A stretch of DNA of 19,624 nucleotides from positions 1-19,624 of the forward strand of contig JAYVNY010000144.1 of assembly GCA_043758205.1 (NCBI GenBank), written 5' to 3'. The notes below the pieces were generated by a model. It was given only the letters and a program-made list of their open reading frames with translations. It ran no database searches and was not told the DNA's origin. The stretch is from JANNGC01 sp043758205. GTDB taxonomy: Bacteria > Verrucomicrobiota > Verrucomicrobiia > Limisphaerales > SIBH01. Shown here piece after piece: positions 8,240 to 14,957 of this stretch; positions within the stretch are counted from its first letter, which is position 1, and each line of letters starts with the position of its first letter. A program made the position numbers and the translations under genes.

Positions 8240-8324
8240 CATTCGTCTGCCCCAATTCGTCTGCCGGTTTTCATTCCGTTTCATTCCGTCACCGGAGCGG
8301 CAGACGAATGAGGGCAGACGAATG
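8240..8324. repeat. Four-copy palindromic repeat (two direct pairs, mirrored)
   Basis: The 11-mer ATTCGTCTGCC occurs at 8241-8251 and 8255-8265, and its reverse complement at 8299-8309 and 8313-8323. Copies within each arm are spaced exactly 14 bases apart. The arms 8240-8266 and 8298-8324 are complementary at 25 of 27 positions. The loop holds a perfect 10-mer duplication, TTTCATTCCG, at 8269-8278 and 8279-8288. It lies in the 290-bp gap between lpxC-fabZ and the barrel gene; nothing else is seen in that gap. No T-run follows. A mobile palindromic element or a multi-site protein-binding region are the main possibilities. Confidence 0.8.
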
Positions 8325-8438
8325 AAACCCCGAAGCAAGCAAAGCACTAAGCTGCGTTGGCCGGGGCACCAACCATTCTTCCTCTCGACGCGCAGGGTGG
8401 CGCGCGTTATTCCAACGTGGTCGCAACCATTTACTTTG

Positions 8439-9344
8439 ATGAAAAATTTATCATTCGCCCGTCGCGCAGTTTTCACCCTGGCCCTCGCCACCATCGCTCC
8501 GGCCCTGCCCCTCGCGGCGGCGCAGAACGGCGAGGAGTTCCGCGTCTCGGTCGGCGCGGGCCACCGTTTCGACGCGGACATTGACCATCACCGGGGTGAT
8601 TTCAACGAGACGCGCTTTGGGGCCACGATCACGCGCCCGTTCATTTTGGACGAGCGCTGGCGGATCGATCCCGTCGTGGGCTACCGCTTCAGCGCGTATG
8701 ATTTTTCCAAGAACGAGCCGTGGGACGATGTTCACCAACTGCGCGCCACAGTGCTGATGCGCCATTCGGTGAACGCGAAGTGGGCCGTCTTCGGCGGACC
8801 AACCGTCGGACTCGCGCTCGAGTCCGGCGCGGATGCAGGCGACGCCCTGACTTTCGGCGGCGCCATCGGAGTGATTTACCAAGCGAGCGAGCGCCTGGCC
8901 ATCGGCGGTGGCGTGGGCGTGACGACGGAGATCGAAGATAACGCGACGGTGCGCCCCATTCTGATCTTGAACTGGCGCATCAACGATCATTGGTCGGCCG
9001 AGTCGGGCTACTTCGACGTGGCGGGCGGCGGCGGGCCGGGCGCGGAAATCCGTTATCAGATCAACGAGCAATGGAGCGTGGGCGGCGGGATGCAGTATCA
9101 GGAGAACCGTTTCCGCCTTGCTGAGAAACGCGGCCCGGCACGGGACGGCGTGGGCGAGGACACGTTCGCGCCGGTCTATGCCAAGGTGACGTGGCAGGCG
9201 AGCAAGCACGCGGCGGTCGAGCTGCTCGGCGGCGTTTCGCTCGGCGGCGAGTTGCGGCTGGAAAACCGTCACGGCCACAAACTCTCCGATGACGATTACG
9301 ATCCCGCGCCGCTGATCGGGCTGCGCGCGTTGCTGACGTTTTGA
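8439..9344 (+). CDS. Putative outer-membrane beta-barrel protein (DUF6268-like)
   Basis: The 301-residue product starts with a clear signal peptide: MKNLSFARRA, then a hydrophobic core ending PLAAAQ, with cleavage expected near residue 28. The open frame runs 98 codons further upstream into the lpxC-fabZ end, but that part covers the palindromic repeat, so ATG 8439 is the sensible start. The mature part alternates polar and aromatic/hydrophobic residues in strand-length blocks (WRIDPVVGYRFSAYDF, WSAESGYFDVAGGG, RYQINEQWSVGGGMQY) separated by Gly/Asp turns. It ends in a terminal Phe (LIGLRALLTF), the usual BAM-recognition pattern. It resembles DUF6268-type barrels; the function is unknown. Its stop is 4 bp from the stop of the convergent cyclase gene. 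Confidence 0.75.
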   Translation: MKNLSFARRAVFTLALATIAPALPLAAAQNGEEFRVSVGAGHRFDADIDHHRGDFNETRFGATITRPFILDERWRIDPVVGYRFSAYDFSKNEPWDDVHQLRATVLMRHSVNAKWAVFGGPTVGLALESGADAGDALTFGGAIGVIYQASERLAIGGGVGVTTEIEDNATVRPILILNWRINDHWSAESGYFDVAGGGGPGAEIRYQINEQWSVGGGMQYQENRFRLAEKRGPARDGVGEDTFAPVYAKVTWQASKHAAVELLGGVSLGGELRLENRHGHKLSDDDYDPAPLIGLRALLTF

Positions 9345-9348
9345 TTCA

Positions 9349-11688
9349 TCACGTCTCCCGCAGCGCCTTGGAGCGGATGATGGTCATGCTCTGACCCGCG
9401 TCGTCCAGCGTCGCGCCAGCGGGCCGCCACGGCACTTCGTAGGCGCAGACTGCGTCCCGGAAACCTCTCAAGTTCATGGGCGGCTGCTTGATGCAGGTCG
9501 CGGCCAGCACGGGATCATCGCGGAGCACGGCGAGGAAAGTTTGCTCGCCGATCAAAATGCGGCTGCGCCCGGAAGCGCTTTCCAGCCGGGAGGCAAGATT
9601 CACTTCGCGACCGAAGACGGTGTAGTTCACGAGGTGCGCGTCGGAACCCATCAGGCCCACGGTCATCATGCCAGTGTTGACGCCGGAGCCGAGCGTGAGG
9701 ACGTCGAGCAGGGGCCGGGATGCCTCGCCACGAAAGGTGCGCTGCAAGTTCTCCTCCTCGCGCCGCTGGTTTTCGGCGCGGCGCTGGAGGTTGAGTTCAA
9801 AAATTTCCCGCTGAATGTCAATGATGGCGCGCAAGCAGCAGACGGCGTGGCGCTCGTTCGGCACGGGCGCACCCCAGAAGGCCATGACGCAATCTCCGAT
9901 GTATTTGTCGAGCGTGCCGCCGTGACGTTTGATGCAGGCGGCGGCGATGCCGAGGTAGAGGTTCACGGAGGCGAGCACGTCCGCCGCCTCGGTGTCGAAA
10001 AAATGTTTCGCCTCGTCGCCCATCAGGCCGCGCTCCTGCGCGCGGGCATCGGCCTGCTGCTGGCGCGCGTCAGTGATTTCCGTGAAGTTGCGCACGTCGG
10101 CAAAGAAAACGGTGAGTTCACGCCGCGCGCCGCCGAGGGAAAGATTTTTCGCGCCCAGCAATTCAGTCACGACATCGGGCGAGACGATTTTGCTGAAAAT
10201 CCTTTTGGTCCGATGACGCTGCTCGCGTTCGTGGCGCACGAGATACGTGATCAAACAGACATGCGTGATAAGCAGCGCGCCGCCCACCGGCAGCACGATG
10301 GGCAGCCACAGACGCGACTGGACAAACACTCCGCACGCCACGGCCACGTAAGCCGCCGCCACGAAGCCCACCCAGAACAGCGCGTAGAGCGGGCGCAGGC
10401 GCAGCGTAAGCAGCGCGCCGCCCACGCCTAACGCGATGATGAGCGCGAATTTCCAGATCAACGGCAGCGGTCGCACGAAGCGGTTGGTGAGCACGGAGTT
10501 CGCGACGTTCCAGTGCGCGCTGACGAGATAGGTTTCGGATTCCAAGGGCGTCGCGCCCAGGTCGGTGAGGTTGTTGCCGGTGGCAATGGAACCAATGAGG
10601 GCAATTTTTCCAACCCAGCGATTCGTCACCTCCTGGCCGAGGCGGCGCAATTCGTAGCGCGCCAGCAAGGTCTCAATCGGCTCGGTCAGCAGCCGGGCGT
10701 CCGTGCCGGTCAGATTCCAGTCAATGTAGAATCGCCCCTCGCGATCCACGGGGATGACATGCCACGCGCCATCAGGACCGGGAATTTCCAAGCGACCCCG
10801 GGCGAAATCGATCCGGGCACGGTTCAAATCGAGGTCCAGATGGCGCGCGGCCAGGAGGATGCCGAGTTGCCAGAGACGCTGCTTGGTGTAGGGCCTGGCC
10901 CAGCGGACAGCGGCGTTTGGAGGAGCGGGTGTTCCCGCCAGCCGGGCGAGGAGCGCGACCTCGTCGAATTCATTTTGTGAATTCAAGGCGAGAAAATTTT
11001 CCCCGGACAATTCTCCGTCGGTGGTTGGAAAAGCAATTTTGCCCGGCTCGAACTGGGCCGAGTCGAGCCGCCAGCGATGCTCCCGGGCCGCGCGACGGAT
11101 GAGCGGGTGCCAGACATTGACGACGGAATACGCCTGCACGCGCCGCAGAATGCCGTCCACCTCGCGGTCGGCAGAAATGTCCGCGACGGCCCAGGCGTTG
11201 GTGCGGAACAGATCGGCGGGGGCCAGAGACCTCTCCGCCGGGATCGTGACGTTGTCCGCGCGGCGGATTTCGCGCGCGAAAAACTCATCGGAACCAAGGC
11301 GCACGCCATCAATGGTCACAGGCGCGTGGTCGGGACGTTCCTCGGCAAAGAGCACGTCGAACCCGATAGCGCTGGCTCCTTCCGCCGCCAGTTCGTTCAC
11401 GAGTCGGGCATGAACCTGGCGCGGCCAATGGAGTCCAAATTGGTACGGGAAGGTGCCGTCCAGGAGGGTTTGGATGCTGTCGTCGGTGATGGCGACGAGG
11501 CCGAGGTTCGTGGCCAGCGGCTGGCTTTTCTGGGCAGCCATCCGCACGCGCCAGTCGTAAGTAATCCATTCGATGCGCTGAAAGGGCGTGACAACATCGT
11601 GATCCGCCAGCCATTCGAGAAAACAGATGGATGCGGTGACGCCGGCACAAATCAACGCGGGCACAAGTGCAGGCAGCTTCCACTTCAC
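9349..11688 (-). CDS. CHASE2-domain class III adenylate/guanylate cyclase (with FecR upstream)
   Basis: A 779-residue membrane nucleotide cyclase. After one N-terminal helix (about 5-25), an extracytoplasmic CHASE2 sensor (about 38-395, with WITYDWRVRM and GASAIGFDVLFAEERPD) leads to three helices (about 407-484) and a cytoplasmic class III cyclase domain (about 515-765). Catalytic features are present: metal Asp531 (FFADVRNFT), Lys595 and Asp599 (LDKYIGDCVMAFWG), and Asn697/Arg701 (GREVNLASR). A Thr sits where adenylate-type class III enzymes often carry Asp or Thr (NYTVFG), which favours cAMP. Two inserts rich in Gln, Arg and Glu enlarge the catalytic domain. The frame opens with TTG at 11718, but that codon is inside a terminator stem; GTG 11688 (MKWKLPALV) gives a cleaner N-terminus. 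No Shine-Dalgarno is seen. It lies downstream of fecR on the same strand. Confidence 0.88.
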   Translation of the reverse strand: MKWKLPALVPALICAGVTASICFLEWLADHDVVTPFQRIEWITYDWRVRMAAQKSQPLATNLGLVAITDDSIQTLLDGTFPYQFGLHWPRQVHARLVNELAAEGASAIGFDVLFAEERPDHAPVTIDGVRLGSDEFFAREIRRADNVTIPAERSLAPADLFRTNAWAVADISADREVDGILRRVQAYSVVNVWHPLIRRAAREHRWRLDSAQFEPGKIAFPTTDGELSGENFLALNSQNEFDEVALLARLAGTPAPPNAAVRWARPYTKQRLWQLGILLAARHLDLDLNRARIDFARGRLEIPGPDGAWHVIPVDREGRFYIDWNLTGTDARLLTEPIETLLARYELRRLGQEVTNRWVGKIALIGSIATGNNLTDLGATPLESETYLVSAHWNVANSVLTNRFVRPLPLIWKFALIIALGVGGALLTLRLRPLYALFWVGFVAAAYVAVACGVFVQSRLWLPIVLPVGGALLITHVCLITYLVRHEREQRHRTKRIFSKIVSPDVVTELLGAKNLSLGGARRELTVFFADVRNFTEITDARQQQADARAQERGLMGDEAKHFFDTEAADVLASVNLYLGIAAACIKRHGGTLDKYIGDCVMAFWGAPVPNERHAVCCLRAIIDIQREIFELNLQRRAENQRREEENLQRTFRGEASRPLLDVLTLGSGVNTGMMTVGLMGSDAHLVNYTVFGREVNLASRLESASGRSRILIGEQTFLAVLRDDPVLAATCIKQPPMNLRGFRDAVCAYEVPWRPAGATLDDAGQSMTIIRSKALRET

Positions 11689-11697
11689 GGCGCGAAC

Positions 11698-11738
11698 GAA
11701 ACAAAAAACCCAGAGCAACTCAAGGTCGCTCTGGGTTT
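11698..11738 (-). terminator. Intrinsic terminator between fecR and the CHASE2-cyclase
   Basis: Read on the minus strand, a perfect 11-bp stem (AAACCCAGAGC, 11738-11728; GCTCTGGGTTT, 11716-11706) with an 11-base loop is followed by a T-rich tail (TTTGTTTCG). The stem begins about 45 bases after the fecR stop, a normal place for a terminator. It also sits in the leader of the cyclase gene, so it could act as an attenuator if transcription continues from the fecR promoter. Confidence 0.75.
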
Positions 11739-11782
11739 GGAAATGTTTTCAGCTCCTCTCGGATTGGTCTTCGCAGACTGAG

Positions 11783-12541
11783 TTAGTTATCGATGTTCGG
11801 ATTACCGTGACCCCTCCCACGAGGTAAGATGGGAGAAATGAACGGGCCCGGAGGTTGGACGAAAGGAGGGATTCCACGTCCCACGCCGTGGGTGGCGGCA
11901 TCACGCAGGGCTTCCACGATGGAGGCGAGGAGTTCTGTCGGAGCAGGATGAGCCGGACGATCCGTCGGCCCCACTGTCTGGCCAGCCTTCACGATATAGG
12001 TGTCCACGCCACCGTTCCCGTTCGGATAAGCAACAACCGCTTCACCATCAAGTACCGTGACCTGGCCGTCCGCCGTTACATAGACCGCCGTGCCACGGAT
12101 GCCGGCGATGCCTTTGGGCGTGGCGATTTCGTAACGAGAACCTTTGGCAAGCTTGTTAATCTTGGCGTAGATGGCGCCGTCGTTGATGGCAATCTGCGTC
12201 TCGGTCACACGCTCGGGCCCGGTGTCAGTGGAAGTGATTTTCTCGATGACGAAAAGGGATCTGGAGGCCACTTGGACGATGCCGACATTGCCGCCAAGAT
12301 CAATGTCCACATGAGAGCCAGCACCGGTTTTTACTTTGTCGCCAGCGTGGAGCTGGGTGCCAATTACAGCGGCGACCCAGGCTCCATCTTTGGTGGAATA
12401 GCGCACGTCACCCGCCAAAGCATTGACGACGGCTACGCGATCCACCGTCTTCTGTGCCAAGGCAGGCAAAGAGGAGATTAAGAAAGCGAGAGCGGCGAAG
12501 GTGGCGAGAAACCCGTTGGAAGTTGGCTTCATATTATTCAT
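11783..12541 (-). CDS. Secreted FecR-domain protein
   Basis: A 252-residue exported protein. The N-terminus has a signal peptide (FLATFAALAFLISSLPALAQ, cleavage near ALA-Q). The next part (about 35-190) is a FecR domain: VNALAGDVRYS, GTQLHAGDKVKTGAGSHVDI, and the hallmark YEIATPKGIAGIRGT, followed by VTVLDGEAVV. The tail (about 205-252) is Pro/Gly/Arg-rich and looks disordered. Classical FecR proteins are inner-membrane anti-sigma regulators with a cytoplasmic N-terminus beside an ECF sigma factor. Here there is no such N-terminus and no sigma or TonB receptor gene, so this is the stand-alone periplasmic type often found next to CHASE2-cyclases; a role as ligand or sensor for the downstream cyclase is inference. 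ATG 12541 is chosen; TTG 12553 and ATG 12532 are alternatives. A sigma70-like promoter lies just upstream. Confidence 0.85.
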   Translation of the reverse strand: MNNMKPTSNGFLATFAALAFLISSLPALAQKTVDRVAVVNALAGDVRYSTKDGAWVAAVIGTQLHAGDKVKTGAGSHVDIDLGGNVGIVQVASRSLFVIEKITSTDTGPERVTETQIAINDGAIYAKINKLAKGSRYEIATPKGIAGIRGTAVYVTADGQVTVLDGEAVVAYPNGNGGVDTYIVKAGQTVGPTDRPAHPAPTELLASIVEALRDAATHGVGRGIPPFVQPPGPFISPILPRGRGHGNPNIDN

Positions 12542-12568
12542 TTGAATTGGCAACTAGAAATTTTCACC

Positions 12569-12596
12569 ACTCTACGAACGGTCTGGGCAATGTCAA
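12569..12596 (-). promoter_or_regulatory. Sigma70-like promoter of the fecR-domain gene
   Basis: On the minus strand a perfect -35 box TTGACA (12596-12591) is separated by 16 bases from TAGAGT (12574-12569), which matches TATAAT at 4 of 6 positions. Transcription would start near 12562, giving a leader of about 20 bases before ATG 12541. The -35 box is exact; the -10 box and spacing are merely acceptable. Confidence 0.55.
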
Positions 12597-12653
12597 TTTG
12601 ATTGTCCGGCCCTCTGGTCCAAAAGACGTAACCGATGCGCGGCAGGAAGAGAG

Positions 12654-12729
12654 TGGTGGAGCCTAGGGGATTCGAACCCCTGACCTTCTCATTGCGAACG
12701 AGACGCTCTACCAACTGAGCTAAGACCCC
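12654..12729 (-). tRNA. tRNA-Ala (anticodon CGC)
   Basis: A complete 76-base cloverleaf on the minus strand. The acceptor stem is GGGGTCT/AGGCTCC, including a G3-U70 wobble, the main alanine identity element. The D arm is GCTCAGTTGGTAGAGC, the anticodon stem TCTCG/TGAGA with loop TTCGCAA (anticodon CGC, reads GCG), and the T arm AGGGG-TTCGAAT-CCCCT. A73 and CCA are encoded in the DNA. An antisense/overlapping frame across this gene is not a protein. The GCG codon is frequent in the genes around it. Confidence 0.95.
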
Positions 12730-13028
12730 ACTCAAAAAAGCGCGCGCAAATTTCCAGACGCCTAAAAGAATTGCAAGCGGCAAGTCGGAGAAGATGAGCG
12801 GCGAGCGTCTTGGCGCATTTCCCGTTGCGGGTTTGGAAGCACCGGCCTCTTGCGACGGCTCACAAACGCAGCGCACCGGCGGGAAGACCTCCCGCCCAAG
12901 CCCTCTGGGCATCAGCAAAACGCCAAGCGGTTCTCCGGTGAACAACTGCAATGGCTGGGAGCTTGCATTTTCCCGGCGGCAGCGGGACAACCGTTGAAAG
13001 TTCAACCAACAAAACAAAGGAGTACTCC
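12730..13028. other. Intergenic region between tRNA-Ala and the aldehyde dehydrogenase
   Basis: About 300 bases without a gene. It must hold the divergent promoters for the tRNA (minus) and the dehydrogenase (plus), but I see no convincing -35/-10 pair. A perfect 7-bp hairpin GGCGGGA (12878-12884)/TCCCGCC (12890-12896) with a 5-base loop lies in the presumed leader of the dehydrogenase and has no T-tail. At 13016-13022 is AAAGGAG, a strong Shine-Dalgarno 6 bases before the ATG at 13029. Confidence 0.5.
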
Positions 13029-14600
13029 ATGCCCACTACCACCAAGACCAAGTCGCGCGCGACCGCGGCGCGCGCCACCACCAACGGGAACGGCCACACA
13101 GCGCCGGCACATCCCCCCCTCAGTTCGCGCGTGCAGAGTTTTCTGCGCGGCGCGAAGAAAAACCTCATTGACGGAAAATGGGTTCCCGCCAGCGGCGGCG
13201 AAACGTTCCCCGTCTTCAACCCCGCCACCGGCGACGAGATCGCGCAGTGCGCGTCCGGTCAGGCCGAGGACATCAACCGCGCGGTCAAGGCGGCTCGGCG
13301 CGCGTTCGAGTCCGGCCCGTGGCGGACGATGACGCCTTCCGAGCGCGGCAAAATGATCTGGCGCATCGGTGATTTGATTTTGCAGCACGCGGATGAACTC
13401 GCCGAACTCGAATCGCTCGACAACGGCAAGCCCCGCGCCGTCGCGCGTGTCGCGGACGTGCCGCTGGCCGCGGATCTGTTTCACTACATGGCCGGCTGGG
13501 CGACGAAGATCGAGGGGCAGACCATTCCCATCAGCGTTCCGTACGCGCCGGGCGCGCGCTTTCACGCCTTCACGTTGCGCGAGCCGATTGGCGTGATCGG
13601 CCAGATCATTCCCTGGAATTTCCCTCTGCTCATGGCCGCGTGGAAACTCGGCCCCGCGCTGGCCACGGGGAATTGCGTCGTCCTCAAACCCGCCGAGCAA
13701 ACGCCGCTCACCGCGCTGCGCCTCGCAGAAATTTGTCTTGAAGCCGGACTGCCGCCCGGCGTGCTGAATGTCGTGACCGGTTTCGGCGAGACCACCGGCG
13801 CTCCGCTGGCCGCGCATCCCGACGTGGACAAGGTCGCCTTCACCGGCTCGACGGAAGTGGGCCGCCTGATCGTGAAGGCGGCGGCGGGCAACTTGAAAAA
13901 AGTCAGCCTCGAACTCGGCGGTAAATCGCCGAACGTCGTCTTCAAGGACGCGGGCGACATTGACCAGGCGATTGCGGGCGCGGCCAACGCCATCTTTTTC
14001 AACCACGGCCAGTGTTGCTGCGCCGGTTCGCGGCTGATGATTGAGAAGCCCATTTTCGATCAGGTGGTCGAAGGCGTTGCGGCGCACGCCAAGAAAATTA
14101 AAATCGGCCACGGCCTGCACCCGGACACGCAGATGGGGCCGCTGGTCTCGGAGGAGCAGTTCCGCCGCGTGACCGGCTTCATGCAGGCGGGCAAGCAGGA
14201 GGGCGCGTGCGTGGTAGCTGGTGGTGCGCGCCACGGCGAGCGCGGCTACTTCGTGCAGCCCACGGTACTGAAGGACGTGAAGGCGACGATGAGCGTGGTG
14301 CGGGAGGAAATCTTCGGGCCTGTCGTCGTCGCGGAATCCTTCTCGGACACTGACGATTTGATCCGCCGCGCGAACGACACGCAGTATGGACTCGCCGCTG
14401 GCGTATGGACGCGCGACCTCTCGAAGGCGCATCGCCTCGCCGGGGCGTTGCGCGCCGGCACGGTGTGGGTGAACTGCTACAACGTGTTCGACGCCTCCGT
14501 GCCTTTCGGCGGTTACAAGCAATCGGGTTGGGGCCGCGAGATGGGCAAGGAGGCTCTGGAAATGTACACGGAGACGAAGGCCGTGGTGATGGGTCTCTGA
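13029..14600 (+). CDS. NAD(P)-dependent aldehyde dehydrogenase (ALDH superfamily)
   Basis: A 523-residue soluble aldehyde dehydrogenase that oxidises an aldehyde to the acid with NAD(P). The core starts near residue 45 (NLIDGKWVPASGGETFPVFN). Key elements are Asn197 in IIPWNFP, cofactor Lys220 in VVLKPAEQTP, FTGSTEVG at 271-278, general-base Glu295 in LELGGKSP, catalytic Cys330 in GQCCCAGSR and EEIFGPV. The GQCCCAGSR and IPWNFP forms resemble ALDH1/2 and betaine/retinal-type enzymes, so broad specificity for aliphatic or aromatic aldehydes is plausible; the substrate is not readable. The first 45 residues are Thr/Ala/Lys-rich and not part of the fold. AAAGGAG six bases upstream fixes the start at 13029, although the frame is open further upstream. 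It is followed by a perfect terminator. Confidence 0.93.
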   Translation: MPTTTKTKSRATAARATTNGNGHTAPAHPPLSSRVQSFLRGAKKNLIDGKWVPASGGETFPVFNPATGDEIAQCASGQAEDINRAVKAARRAFESGPWRTMTPSERGKMIWRIGDLILQHADELAELESLDNGKPRAVARVADVPLAADLFHYMAGWATKIEGQTIPISVPYAPGARFHAFTLREPIGVIGQIIPWNFPLLMAAWKLGPALATGNCVVLKPAEQTPLTALRLAEICLEAGLPPGVLNVVTGFGETTGAPLAAHPDVDKVAFTGSTEVGRLIVKAAAGNLKKVSLELGGKSPNVVFKDAGDIDQAIAGAANAIFFNHGQCCCAGSRLMIEKPIFDQVVEGVAAHAKKIKIGHGLHPDTQMGPLVSEEQFRRVTGFMQAGKQEGACVVAGGARHGERGYFVQPTVLKDVKATMSVVREEIFGPVVVAESFSDTDDLIRRANDTQYGLAAGVWTRDLSKAHRLAGALRAGTVWVNCYNVFDASVPFGGYKQSGWGREMGKEALEMYTETKAVVMGL

Positions 14601-14649
14601 GGAATCGCTCACCGCCGCGCCTCATCGCGGCCGTGTTGAAAATAAAAAC

Positions 14650-14682
14650 GCCGCGCCCTCCAGACGGAGGGCGCGGCTTTTT
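14650..14682. terminator. Bidirectional intrinsic terminator
   Basis: A perfect 12-bp GC-rich stem (GCCGCGCCCTCC, 14650-14661; GGAGGGCGCGGC, 14666-14677) with a 4-base loop AGAC is followed by five T on the plus strand. It is preceded by an A-rich run (AAAATAAAAA) that becomes a T-tract on the minus strand. It sits between the convergent aldehyde dehydrogenase (ends 14600) and the small lipoprotein gene (ends 14695), so it can serve both. Confidence 0.92.
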
Positions 14683-14694
14683 AAGGGCAGAAAC

Positions 14695-14862
14695 TTAACG
14701 TCCGAACGCGCCGTTCGAACGCAGGTTGTTCGAAACGCCCGACATATCGTGGCGGTCGTTGGAGCTTTCTGTGTAGCTTCCTTCGCCGGGGGCGCCGGCT
14801 TTATTGGAAGCGCAGCCAGTGACCAGAAGCGTCACGGCGAAGAACATGAGCAAATATTTCAT
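14695..14862 (-). CDS. Small 55-aa lipoprotein
   Basis: A short gene read on the minus strand from ATG 14862 to TAA 14695. The protein begins MKYLLMFFAVTLLVTGCASN: a Lys, a hydrophobic core and a proper lipobox (VTGC), with Cys17 as the predicted lipidated residue. The mature part is only 39 residues, Gly/Ser/Asn-rich (NKAGAPGEGSYTESSNDRHD and MSGVSNNLRSNGAFGR), with no domain I recognise. A bidirectional terminator directly follows the stop. The leader is A-rich (AAAACAAAATAAAAAACGC) with no Shine-Dalgarno. Residue 18 after the Cys is Ala, with no Asp at +2, so in an E. coli-like Lol system it would go to the outer membrane. It could be a small entericidin-like or structural lipoprotein; the function is unknown. 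Confidence 0.75.
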   Translation of the reverse strand: MKYLLMFFAVTLLVTGCASNKAGAPGEGSYTESSNDRHDMSGVSNNLRSNGAFGR

Positions 14863-14957
14863 AAGCGTTTTTTATTTTGTTTTGGATTCTGATTTCGGAC
14901 TAACGATAACACCATTTTTGGGTACAGCCAGCTTTCATTCTGCTCTGCCCCACCCCT

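Noticed and set aside
5421..8274. Very long minus-strand open frames (630 and 510 codons) opposite ald and lpxC-fabZ
   Set aside because: They are antisense shadows caused by GC-rich codon use; the products are His/Arg/Ala-rich without domains, and the plus-strand genes are certain.
8240..8324. CRISPR array
   Set aside because: The repeats are only 11 bases, mirrored rather than direct, spaced 3 bases apart, and there are no unique spacers or cas genes.
12538..13017. Minus-strand 159-codon frame covering the tRNA-Ala gene
   Set aside because: Its middle (LAQLVERLVRNEKVRGSNPLGS) is the familiar false translation across a tRNA gene; the tRNA itself is complete.
13002..14612. 536-codon minus-strand frame opposite the aldehyde dehydrogenase
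   Set aside because: Antisense shadow with Arg/His-rich composition and no domain.
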